20,142 nucleotides of DNA from the NCBI GenBank assembly GCA_036569845.1, contig DATCPY010000007.1:1-20142 (forward strand), given 5' to 3'. Both the position numbers and the translations under genes were made by a program. Under the pieces are notes generated by a model. That model made no database searches. It was not told the DNA's origin and saw nothing but the letters and a program-made list of their open reading frames with translations. Source of the stretch: UBA4735 sp036569845 (GTDB lineage: Bacteria > Chloroflexota > Limnocylindria > P2-11E). Shown piece by piece: positions 14,524 to 20,142 of this stretch (position 1 is its first letter; each line of letters starts with the position of its first letter).

Positions 14524-15677
14524 CGCCGCTGGGCGAACTCGTCGCGCATCCGTAGATAGCTGAGCACGCCGTCTCGATCGAGCAGCCCGACGAGCCGGCC
14601 ATCGCGCACGACGGGAAGGACCACCGCGTCGCCGAAGCGCGCGAGCGCCTGCCCGAGATCATCCTCCGGCGCGAGCTTCGCCAGGCTCGCCGAGGGCGTC
14701 ATCACCTGATCGACTGCCGTCGTGGCCCAGCGGTCGTGATCGAGCTTGCGCACGTCTTCGGTGGTCACGAGCCCGAGGAAGCTCTGGTCCGCGACGACCG
14801 GCACCGCCCGAAGGGCACGCGGCAGCATGAGATCGCGAACGACGGTCGCGACCGGTGAGCGTGGATCCGCGGCGACGAACGTGGTGTTCATGAGCGGCGC
14901 GACGTGCGTGCCCGCGACGAGCCCGCCGAGCCGCTCCTGCCGCAGCGACCCGGTCGCCGCGTTGTAGAGGAAGTACGCCAGGAGGAGTGGCCAGAACCAC
15001 AGCGCCTCGCCCGCGGCGAGCTGCGCCAGACCCCACACGACGAAGAGCCCGGCAACGAGCTGGCCGCCTCGGGCGGCGATCGGCGTGGCCTTGGCGCGAT
15101 CGCCCCGGATCGCCCAAATGATCGACCGGAGCACGCGGCCGCCGTCGAGGGGGAACCCCGGAAGCATGTTGAACGCGGCGAGGGCGAGGTTGATGGTGCC
15201 GAGGTAGCTCGCCACCGCGATGAGCCCATCAAGGGACGGGGCGCTGCGGATGTCGATCAGGCCGGGCACCGAGACATTGACGAACGGGATGTCCCCGCCG
15301 CCGATCGCCAGCCACACGATCCCCATGACCAGGCTCGCGGCGGGTCCGGCGGACGCCATGAAGAACTCGGCCTTCGCGGTCGGCGGCTCCTGCCGCAGGT
15401 TCGCCACGCCGCCCAGAAGGAACAGCGTGATCGAGGACACGTTCATGTTGAATCGGCGGGCGACGAGCGAGTGCGAGAGCTCGTGCACGACGATCGAGCA
15501 GAAGAAGAGGATCGCGGTGATGGTCGCGACGATGAGCCGCTTCTGCTGCGACCAGGCGGTGCCCTCGAATTGCCCCTGCCACAGCCCGAAGAAGACGAGC
15601 GCGAAGATGATCACCCACGAGATATGGATGCGCAGCTCGATGCCGAACAGCCGCGCGACACGGAATGAGCCGGGCAC
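14520..15677 (-). CDS. Site-2 protease (M50 family) with two CBS domains
   Basis: A 385-aa intramembrane metalloprotease. Membrane segments carry the zinc motif VVHELSHSL (HExxH at residues 65-69) and the third ligand region FNMLPGFPLDGG (170-180). About six membrane segments precede a cytoplasmic C-terminus with two CBS modules (about residues 255-375; MNTTFVAADPRSPVATVVRDLM and VDQVMTPSASLAKLAPEDDLGQALARF), which usually sense adenine nucleotides. Such proteases cleave membrane-bound regulators like anti-sigma factors; no obvious substrate is nearby. GTG 15677 is chosen over upstream frames because TATGCT lies 6 nt before it on the minus strand and because translation then begins just before the first conserved segment VARLFGIELRIHISW. 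It diverges from deoC. Confidence 0.9.
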   Translation of the reverse strand: MPGSFRVARLFGIELRIHISWVIIFALVFFGLWQGQFEGTAWSQQKRLIVATITAILFFCSIVVHELSHSLVARRFNMNVSSITLFLLGGVANLRQEPPTAKAEFFMASAGPAASLVMGIVWLAIGGGDIPFVNVSVPGLIDIRSAPSLDGLIAVASYLGTINLALAAFNMLPGFPLDGGRVLRSIIWAIRGDRAKATPIAARGGQLVAGLFVVWGLAQLAAGEALWFWPLLLAYFLYNAATGSLRQERLGGLVAGTHVAPLMNTTFVAADPRSPVATVVRDLMLPRALRAVPVVADQSFLGLVTTEDVRKLDHDRWATTAVDQVMTPSASLAKLAPEDDLGQALARFGDAVVLPVVRDGRLVGLLDRDGVLSYLRMRDEFAQRR

Positions 15678-15683
15678 CGTTCG

Positions 15684-15689
15684 AGCATA
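15684..15689 (-). promoter_or_regulatory. -10 hexamer TATGCT of the protease gene
   Basis: Read on the minus strand, TATGCT ends 6 nt before GTG 15677, giving a leaderless start. It lies back-to-back with the deoC -10 in a 31-bp intergenic space. Confidence 0.45.
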
Positions 15690-15695
15690 GAGGGC

Positions 15696-15701
15696 GATAC
15701 T
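15696..15701 (+). promoter_or_regulatory. Candidate -10 hexamer GATACT of deoC
   Basis: GATACT ends 7 nt before ATG 15709. Any -35 for it would fall inside the 5' end of the divergent protease gene. Confidence 0.4.
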
Positions 15702-15708
15702 GGTCGCG

Positions 15709-16398
15709 ATGGACCTGCCGACCGTCCCGGAGCTGGCCGCGATGATCGACCACGCAGTCCTCAAGCCGACGCAGACCGAGCGCGACGTCGTCGACGCGTG
15801 TGCGATCGCGCGCAAGGAGCACATCGCGTCGGTGTGCGTGAAGCCGTTCTACGTGCCGGTCACCGCGCGACTGCTGAAGGACAGCGGCGTGGACACCTCG
15901 ACCGTCATCGGATTCCCGCACGGCGGGCAGTCGCCGGAGACCAAGGTCGCCACGGCGTCCACGGCGCTGCACGACGGCGCGACGGAGCTCGACATGGTGA
16001 TCAACATCGGGGCCCTCATCGACAAGGACTACGCCACGATCGAGCGCGAGGTCGCGTCGGTCGTCGGGCTCGCGCACGCGAACGAGGCGCTCGTGAAGGT
16101 CATCCTCGAGACGAGCTACCTCGACGACGCCCAGAAGGTCATCGCGGCGCAGATCGCGGCGGCCGCGGGCGCGGACTTCGTGAAGACGTCCACCGGATTC
16201 GGACCGGAGGGCGCCACCGTGGAGGATGTCCGACTCCTCCGCGAGACCGTCGGCAAGAAGCTCGGGGTCAAAGCGTCGGGCGGGATCCGGACGCTTGACG
16301 AGGCGCTCGCGATGATCGAGGCCGGAGCCAGTCGGCTCGGGACCTCAGCGACCAGCGCGATCCTCGCGGAGCTCCGCCACCGGCGCGGTGAGGAGTAG
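15709..16398 (+). CDS. deoC: Deoxyribose-phosphate aldolase DeoC
   Basis: A 229-aa class I aldolase that cleaves 2-deoxyribose 5-phosphate into glyceraldehyde 3-phosphate and acetaldehyde in deoxynucleoside salvage. It has the TIM-barrel motifs of DeoC: IDHAVLKP near the N-terminus, SVCVKPFYVP, VIGFPHGG, ELDMVINIG with Asp95, the Schiff-base lysine Lys159 in FVKTSTGFG, and the proton-relay Lys188 in VKASGGIRT. Length is typical for bacterial DeoC. The ATG follows a short-spaced -10, so the mRNA is probably leaderless. The last 54 bp overlap, on the opposite strand, the small gene at 16345-16530. Confidence 0.95.
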   Translation: MDLPTVPELAAMIDHAVLKPTQTERDVVDACAIARKEHIASVCVKPFYVPVTARLLKDSGVDTSTVIGFPHGGQSPETKVATASTALHDGATELDMVINIGALIDKDYATIEREVASVVGLAHANEALVKVILETSYLDDAQKVIAAQIAAAAGADFVKTSTGFGPEGATVEDVRLLRETVGKKLGVKASGGIRTLDEALAMIEAGASRLGTSATSAILAELRHRRGEE

Positions 16399-16530
16399 CA
16401 CCGGCTGCAGATGGCGCGCGATCGTCATCTTGTCGAGCGCGGTCAGCGGAACCAGGCGCATGAGCTTCGCCACATCACCCCATGACTCACCGCGGAGGGC
16501 TGTCTTGGTCGGTTGGTTGGTGCCGTTCAT
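16345..16530 (-). CDS. Small uncharacterised protein (61 aa)
   Basis: I do not recognise this protein. It begins at ATG 16530 behind a strong Shine-Dalgarno AAAGGAG (16545-16539, 8 nt spacer) and encodes 61 residues with genome-typical GC-rich third positions. After a polar N-terminus (MNGTNQPTKTALRGES) comes an amphipathic/hydrophobic stretch WGDVAKLMRLVPLTALDKM followed by HLQPVLLLTAPVAELRE, suggesting two helices that may bind a membrane or a partner. The 3' end overlaps deoC tail-to-tail by 54 bp. It diverges from the helicase leader. A longer frame continues upstream to 16788, but that part lacks a ribosome binding site and runs through the helicase promoter and terminator-like hairpin, so it is not coding. 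Confidence 0.6.
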   Translation of the reverse strand: MNGTNQPTKTALRGESWGDVAKLMRLVPLTALDKMTIARHLQPVLLLTAPVAELREDRAGR

Positions 16531-16679
16531 CTCGAAGGCTCCTTTCGCTGGCGTCCTGATCGAATCCTGCCCTCGCCGCGTTCCGCTGACGTCCTCACGC
16601 GAGACGCTGCCGAGGTGCTCGTGCCGACCTCGCGACCGTGTCGCATGACGCAAAGGTCGCTTTCGACGACTAAAACCGA

Positions 16680-16685
16680 TACAAT
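16680..16685 (+). promoter_or_regulatory. -10 hexamer TACAAT of the helicase leader
   Basis: TACAAT is a good -10 with no recognisable -35 at 17-18 bp. A start near 16692 would give an 84-nt 5' leader before the TTG at 16776, in contrast to the leaderless genes around it. Confidence 0.5.
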
Positions 16686-16722
16686 CCGCCTTGTACATAC
16701 ACGGACATCGGGCACTCGTGGG

Positions 16723-16754
16723 GGGCTGGACCGAAGTCGGTCTGGTCCTTTTTT
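16723..16754 (+). terminator. Intrinsic terminator-like hairpin (attenuator) in the helicase leader
   Basis: Bases 16723-16733 pair with 16738-16748 to form an 11-bp stem (eight Watson-Crick pairs, three G-U) closed by the loop AAGT, followed at once by six Ts (16749-16754). This is the form of a rho-independent terminator on the plus strand only. It ends 21 nt before the helicase TTG and about 60 nt after the predicted transcription start, so it would either yield a short RNA or regulate read-through into the helicase. Confidence 0.7.
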
Positions 16755-16775
16755 CATAGTCCGGTTGGAGAAGAT

Positions 16776-17936
16776 TTGACCCTGGCACCAGAAAAACCAG
16801 TCCCCGCGATCGAAGCGGGACGATTCGGCGACCTGATCATCCATCCCAAAGTCATGAAGGCGATCGAAGACCTCGGCTTCATGGCCCCGACCCCCGTCCA
16901 GGCGAAGGCCATACCCCTGATGCTCGAAGGCCGCGACGTGCTGGCCCAGGCCCAGACGGGTACCGGCAAGACCGCGGCGTTCGCGATCCCGATCCTGCAG
17001 CTGATCGAGCCGACCCTCCGCAAGCCGCAGGCGCTCATCGTCGTGCCGACGCGCGAGCTGTGCGTCCAGGTGACGCGCGAGTTCGGCGTGCTCGGCAAAT
17101 ACCTCCACTCGAGCGAGGTCGCGATCTACGGCGGCGTCTCGTACGTCCCGCAAGAGCGCGCGCTCAAGCGCGGCGCGACGATCGTCGTGGGAACGCCCGG
17201 CCGGCTCCTGGATCACATCGAGCGCGGCACGCTGGACCTCTCGGGCCTGCGGGTCGTGATCCTCGACGAGGCCGATCGCCTGCTCGACATGGGCTTCGCG
17301 CCAGAAGTGAAGCGGCTCCTCAGCAAGTGCCCGACGAACCGGCAGACCGCGCTGTTCAGCGCGACGCTGCAGGGCGAAGTCCAGGACCTCGCGCGACGCT
17401 TCACGAAGAACGCGGCGCAGATCGCGATCGAGCCCGAGCGCGTGAACCTTGCCGCGATCGAGCAGATCTACATCGAGGTGCTCGACGAGGACAAGGTGAA
17501 GGCGCTCGAGGAGCTCCTCAAGAAGTACGACATCGACCAGGTCCTCCTGTTCCGCCACACGAAGCGCGGAGTGGACAAGCTCGTCGAGTCGTTGAAGCGC
17601 CGCGGCCACAAGGTCGAGGCGCTGCACGGTGACCTGAGCCAGCGCGAGCGCGAGCGCACGCTCGATTCGTTCCGCGATGGCTCGCTGCCGATGCTCGTGG
17701 CGACGAACGTTGCCGCGCGCGGGTTGCACATCGAGGACATCAGCCATGTCGTGAACTACGACCTGCCCGAGGATCCCGAGACGTTCACCCACCGCGTCGG
17801 CCGCACCGGCCGCGTCGGGAAGCCGGGCGTCGCGGTGACCTTCGTCGGTCCGTGGGACGTGGACGAGTTCGAGGTCCTGAAGAAGAAGGCCAAGGTCACG
17901 TTCCGTCGCGAGGTGCTCGACCTCTACGGGACCTGA
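16776..17936 (+). CDS. DEAD-box ATP-dependent RNA helicase
   Basis: A 386-aa minimal DEAD-box helicase that unwinds or remodels RNA, typically in ribosome assembly, mRNA decay or cold adaptation. All core motifs are visible: Q motif GFMAPTPVQAKAIPL, motif I AQTGTGKT (59-66), Ia PTREL, Ib TPGR, II DEAD (164-167), III SAT (195-197), V ATNVAARGLHI and VI HRVGRTGR. There is no C-terminal RNA-binding extension after VLKKKAKVTFRREVLDLYG, unlike CsdA/DeaD or CshA. The TTG start is supported by GGAG six nt upstream and by no earlier ATG/GTG with a plausible sequence; the next in-frame ATG (16854) would delete the Q-motif lead-in. A terminator-like hairpin in its 5' leader suggests attenuation. Confidence 0.93.
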   Translation: MTLAPEKPVPAIEAGRFGDLIIHPKVMKAIEDLGFMAPTPVQAKAIPLMLEGRDVLAQAQTGTGKTAAFAIPILQLIEPTLRKPQALIVVPTRELCVQVTREFGVLGKYLHSSEVAIYGGVSYVPQERALKRGATIVVGTPGRLLDHIERGTLDLSGLRVVILDEADRLLDMGFAPEVKRLLSKCPTNRQTALFSATLQGEVQDLARRFTKNAAQIAIEPERVNLAAIEQIYIEVLDEDKVKALEELLKKYDIDQVLLFRHTKRGVDKLVESLKRRGHKVEALHGDLSQRERERTLDSFRDGSLPMLVATNVAARGLHIEDISHVVNYDLPEDPETFTHRVGRTGRVGKPGVAVTFVGPWDVDEFEVLKKKAKVTFRREVLDLYGT

Positions 17937-18153
17937 AGGATCTCTCGAGCGGCCCGTCCCACCGGTCAGGGTGGCCGGCCTGGAAGCTCGAAGCGCTTGA
18001 AGATCGAAGCCGGACTCGCCCAGACCGCTGCGCCCGCGCCGCAGACCGCCGGCAAACGACCCGCGCACCCGTCACGGAAATGGGCGGACCCCCAGCGGAC
18101 CAACACGGCCCGCAGCAGACGGAGCTGGCGCGCGCCCTAGGGCGCGCTCGGTC
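17937..18153. other. Convergent intergenic region without a recognised gene
   Basis: This 217-bp stretch lies between the stops of the helicase and the cysteine-rich peptide. Apart from a weak 5-bp CCACC/GGTGG stem soon after the helicase stop and the 18-bp palindrome at 18130-18147, I see nothing in it. An open plus-strand frame across it (to 18271) has no ribosome binding site and is discounted. Confidence 0.5.
18130..18147. terminator. Perfect 18-bp palindrome, probable terminator of the peptide operon
   Basis: GCGCGCCCTAGGGCGCGC is perfectly self-complementary (7-bp stem, CTAG loop if folded as RNA). It lies 6 bp beyond the stop of the cysteine-rich peptide gene. It lacks a T-tract on the minus strand, so factor-independent termination is doubtful; RNA 3'-end protection or a protein-binding site are alternatives. 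Confidence 0.4.
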
Positions 18154-18252
18154 CTACTTCGACTTTTCGGTCTTCGTCCCCGAGCAGCACTGGCCGCAGC
18201 ACGCGCCGCACGCGCAGCTCGTCGTGATCGTGGTCACTACCGTCTTCGCCAC
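18154..18252 (-). CDS. Cysteine-rich 32-aa peptide
   Basis: A tiny gene starting at GTG 18252 with a textbook ribosome binding site GGAGG (18263-18259, 6-nt spacer) and ending at TAG 18156-18154. The peptide has a Thr/Val-rich N-terminus (AKTVVTTITTS), a cluster of six cysteines in 11 residues, CACGACCGQCC (residues 13-23), and a Lys-rich tail. Third positions are almost all G or C, as in neighbouring genes. It lies 31 bp after a membrane-protein gene on the same strand. The cysteine spacing suggests metal binding (metallothionein-like, Zn/Cu) or a post-translationally modified or disulfide-rich peptide; no RiPP-modifying enzyme is visible, and the N-terminus is too short for a usual leader. 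I do not recognise a family. Confidence 0.6.
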   Translation of the reverse strand: MAKTVVTTITTSCACGACCGQCCSGTKTEKSK

Positions 18253-18283
18253 GTCGATCCTCCGTCGCTGAGCTGATCGGAGC

Positions 18284-18814
18284 CTACGCGAAGGCAAGTG
18301 GGATCGCGACGAACAGCGGAACGAGCGGGACCAGTACGGGCAGCTCGAACACGCTCCGCATCCCGAGCGCACGCATGCGCGGCCAGCCGGTCCAGAAGGA
18401 CAGCGCCTCGACCGCGCCCAATACGCACGTCGTCCAGGCCGTCCACTGAGGGACGCGCGGATCTCCGATGAGCGACGCCCCGAGCAACGCGACGGCGGCG
18501 TCACCTCCGACCATGTAGATCGCCCACAGCGAGCCGCTCCACTTGCCCATCGCGTCGTACCACGCCGTCTCGACGCCGCCGCGCGCCGCGGCCACGGTCA
18601 GATCGAGCCGGAGCGCCAGCGCGCCGAGCCAGCACGGTGCGACGACGACGAAGACCGCGAACGAAGCGATGGCCGGCAGCAGGACCAGGCCGACCGCCAT
18701 CAACACGGTCGACACCACGAAGCCCCACGTCGAGGCACGCCACCGCCACTCGTATTCGCGGACCAGCCGCAGGTATTCCTGCTGCGCCGAGAGGAAGATG
18801 CGTGGCGGAGGCAC
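18284..18814 (-). CDS. Multi-pass membrane protein of unknown function
   Basis: Shown here from GTG 18814 (176 aa), the first conventional start. A cytoplasmic-looking amphipathic segment (AQQEYLRLVREYEWRWRAS) precedes paired hydrophobic segments (TWGFVVSTVLMAVGLVLLPAI, FAVFVVVAPCWLGALAL), then AIYMVGGDAAVALLGASLI, a TTCVLGAVEALSFW segment and the C-terminal VLVPLVPLFVAIPLAFA. No family is recognised. The frame stays open upstream and encodes a further membrane-like segment, LAGLLLIAAAVVGVFAAAV, back to a CTG at 18883 that would overlap the M20 peptidase stop as CTGA; the true protein may therefore be 199 aa. Upstream neighbour is the M20 peptidase, downstream the cysteine-rich peptide, all on one strand. 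Confidence 0.65.
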   Translation of the reverse strand: MPPPRIFLSAQQEYLRLVREYEWRWRASTWGFVVSTVLMAVGLVLLPAIASFAVFVVVAPCWLGALALRLDLTVAAARGGVETAWYDAMGKWSGSLWAIYMVGGDAAVALLGASLIGDPRVPQWTAWTTCVLGAVEALSFWTGWPRMRALGMRSVFELPVLVPLVPLFVAIPLAFA

Positions 18815-18879
18815 CGCCGCGGCGAAGACCCCGACGACCGCCGCGGCGATCAGCAGCAGCCCCGCGAGACGCGCGTCGG

Positions 18880-20142
18880 TCAGCCCAGGTACTCCCGGGC
18901 GGTCTGCTCGTACAGGTCGAGCATCAGCTGCAGCGAGTCCTGGTCGATCCGCTCGTTGCGACCGTGGAACATCGTCATGAACTCGCCGAACGGGATGTTC
19001 GGGCTGTACACGCTGTAGCCGTAGGCAGGAACGCCCTTGCGGCGGAAGAATCGCGAGTCGGTCGCGCCGATGGTGAACGCCGGCACGATCTCCGCGCCCT
19101 TCATGACCTTCCGCGTCACGCTGCGCATCACCTTGAAGATCGGCGCGTCGGTCTTGGACGTGGTCGCCGGGTTGCTGTCCTCGTCCACGATCTCGACCTG
19201 CTCCCAGAGGTCGCCGATCGCTTCGCGGAGCATCGCACGCACCTGCGGACCCTCGTCGCCAGGGACCGTACGGATATCGATCTGCAGGAGCGCGCTGTCG
19301 GGGATGATGTTCGTCTTCTGACCGCTGTGCAGGATGTTCGGCGAGAACGTGGTGTGGGCCGACGCGTCGAAGACCCGCGCGAGGCCCACCGGCATCTGGG
19401 CGAGGACCTTCTGGAAGCCTGCTTCGTCAAGGAGCCCTGACGCGAGCGGCTCCTCGAACTGCATCGCGTCGACGAATTCGCGCCACGGGCCGTCGAGATG
19501 GAGCTTCGGCTGGTATGCGGCGATCCGCTTCGCGACTTCGCCGGCCTTCACCAGGGCGTTGTCGGTCTTGTACGGCATCGAGCCGTGACCGGGCGTGCCT
19601 TTCACTTTCAGGCCGACCCAGTGCGAGCCCTTCTCGCCGACCACCATGATCGCTTTCGGGCCGCCCTTCGTCGGGATCGGCAGCGGCGGCTCGCCGGACT
19701 CAGTGAGCACCGCGTCGGCCTTCACGTCGTCCCACTTGTTGTTCACGAGCCACTCCGCGCCCCACGTCCCGAGCGCCTCCTCGTCGGCCATGCCGCTGAA
19801 GATGAGCGTGCCCTTCGGCTTCCAGCCCTCACGGAGCATCTTCTTCACCGCGACGGCCATGGTCACGGTGATGCTCAGCATGTCGATCGCGCCGCGGCCC
19901 CAGATCTCGCCGTCGATCAGATCGCCGCAGAACGGATCGCGCTTCCATCCGTTCGCGTCCGCCGGCACGACGTCGATGTGACCCATCATCAGGAGGCTCG
20001 GCGCCTTCTTGTCGCTGCCCTCGACGCGGCACGTCATGCTTCCCCGACCCGGATGCGACTCGTACTGCTGGATGTCCATTCCCGGTCCGGCGAGGTATGC
20101 GCCCAGGGTCTTCGCGTTCTTGACCTCGCCGCCCGATTCCGG
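18880..20142 (-). CDS. M20-family metallopeptidase (5' end outside the window)
   Basis: The open frame runs from the window edge to TGA 18882-18880, giving at least 420 residues; ATG 20079 is internal because 21 conserved-looking codons precede it. It is an ArgE/DapE/carboxypeptidase-type zinc enzyme that hydrolyses N-acyl amino acids or short peptides. Visible motifs are LLMMGHIDVVPAD with the first metal-binding His and Asp, IWGRGAIDML for the bridging Asp, ADEEALGTWGAEWLVNN with the catalytic Glu pair, LTESGE, and a C-terminal TMFHGRNERID with the last metal His. The central lid domain lies around VGLKVKGTPGHGSMPYKTDNALVKAGEVAKRI. Substrate is not determined. Its end is followed by the membrane protein and the cysteine-rich peptide. 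Confidence 0.9.
   Translation of the reverse strand, partial: PESGGEVKNAKTLGAYLAGPGMDIQQYESHPGRGSMTCRVEGSDKKAPSLLMMGHIDVVPADANGWKRDPFCGDLIDGEIWGRGAIDMLSITVTMAVAVKKMLREGWKPKGTLIFSGMADEEALGTWGAEWLVNNKWDDVKADAVLTESGEPPLPIPTKGGPKAIMVVGEKGSHWVGLKVKGTPGHGSMPYKTDNALVKAGEVAKRIAAYQPKLHLDGPWREFVDAMQFEEPLASGLLDEAGFQKVLAQMPVGLARVFDASAHTTFSPNILHSGQKTNIIPDSALLQIDIRTVPGDEGPQVRAMLREAIGDLWEQVEIVDEDSNPATTSKTDAPIFKVMRSVTRKVMKGAEIVPAFTIGATDSRFFRRKGVPAYGYSVYSPNIPFGEFMTMFHGRNERIDQDSLQLMLDLYEQTAREYLG

Larger units (their letters stand above)
16531..16775. other. Divergent intergenic region with helicase leader
   Basis: This 245-bp gap separates the start of the 61-aa gene from the helicase start. It holds the helicase -10 (16680), a terminator-like hairpin (16723-16754), and the helicase ribosome binding site GGAG (16767-16770). 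A possible 6-bp hairpin, CGAGGT/ACCTCG, lies near 16612-16633 in the leader of the minus-strand gene. I see no further gene or a clear minus-strand promoter. Confidence 0.5.

Noticed and set aside
14746..15690. Plus-strand open frames opposite the site-2 protease
   Set aside because: Shadow frames; HExxH, NxxPxxxLDG and CBS motifs are all on the minus strand.
17940..17985. Terminator after the helicase
   Set aside because: Only a 5-bp CCACC/GGTGG stem without a T-tract; too weak to call.
16527..18068. Open frame of 513 codons on the minus strand, antisense to the helicase
   Set aside because: It mirrors the GC-rich codons of the helicase, has Arg/Asp/Glu-rich low-information sequence with no motif, and runs across the helicase promoter and hairpin.
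17852..18271. Plus-strand frame over the helicase end and intergenic region
   Set aside because: It starts inside the helicase without a ribosome binding site, and its end is antisense to the cysteine-rich peptide, which has a much better start signal.

Overview
The window is a gene-dense stretch of a very GC-rich bacterial chromosome (roughly two thirds G+C by eye, codon third positions almost all G or C). Gene content suggests Chloroflexota (Limnocylindria/CSP1-4-like) or, less likely, Actinomycetota: an F420-type LLM oxidoreductase, a tungstate (Tup) transporter, a MEDS-domain protein, a site-2 protease with CBS domains, and many apparently leaderless genes. The lineage is an inference; there is no rRNA or tRNA here to settle it. 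I see no IS element, integrase, CRISPR array or tRNA.

Layout. 1-319: 3' end of a TPR protein. 321-1733 (-): FAD-dependent oxidoreductase, divergent from 1792-2607 (+), a winged-helix protein with a degenerate GGDEF domain. 2630-3262 (+): ParD/ParE-like toxin-antitoxin pair behind an inverted-repeat operator. 3283-4305 (+): SAM methyltransferase, convergent with a minus-strand operon of maf (5638-4979) and a stand-alone MEDS protein (4982-4302).

5649-12609 (+) is a tungsten/molybdenum cofactor region. An HTH-Mop regulator is coupled to tupABC (metal uptake). An unknown membrane protein follows, then moeA-moaC-moaB(mogA) (late molybdopterin steps) overlapped stop-to-start, with psuG (pseudouridine-5'-phosphate glycosidase) as the last overlapped gene. 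12647-14523 (+): APH-like kinase coupled to an LLM-class oxidoreductase. 14520-15677 (-): site-2 protease with CBS domains, divergent from deoC (15709-16398, +) across only 31 bp.

16399-16775 holds a small minus-strand gene with a strong ribosome binding site (61 aa, 16530-16345) and the DEAD-box helicase leader, which contains an intrinsic-terminator-like hairpin 21 nt before the TTG start. The helicase runs 16776-17936 (+). The right end is a minus-strand run: M20 peptidase (open at the window edge), a multi-pass membrane protein, and a 32-aa cysteine-rich peptide (18252-18154) with an excellent ribosome binding site.

Expression style. Seven genes have a TANNNT-type (or GATACT) -10 hexamer ending only 6-8 nt before the start codon, which implies leaderless mRNAs. 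Operon-internal genes mostly use 4-bp GTGA/ATGA overlaps. A few genes (GGDEF, MEDS, helicase, the two small genes) have clear Shine-Dalgarno sequences. The best candidates for undescribed biology are the cysteine-rich peptide with its membrane and peptidase neighbours, the helicase leader attenuator, and the HTH-Mop regulator with its paired CCTAGG sites.
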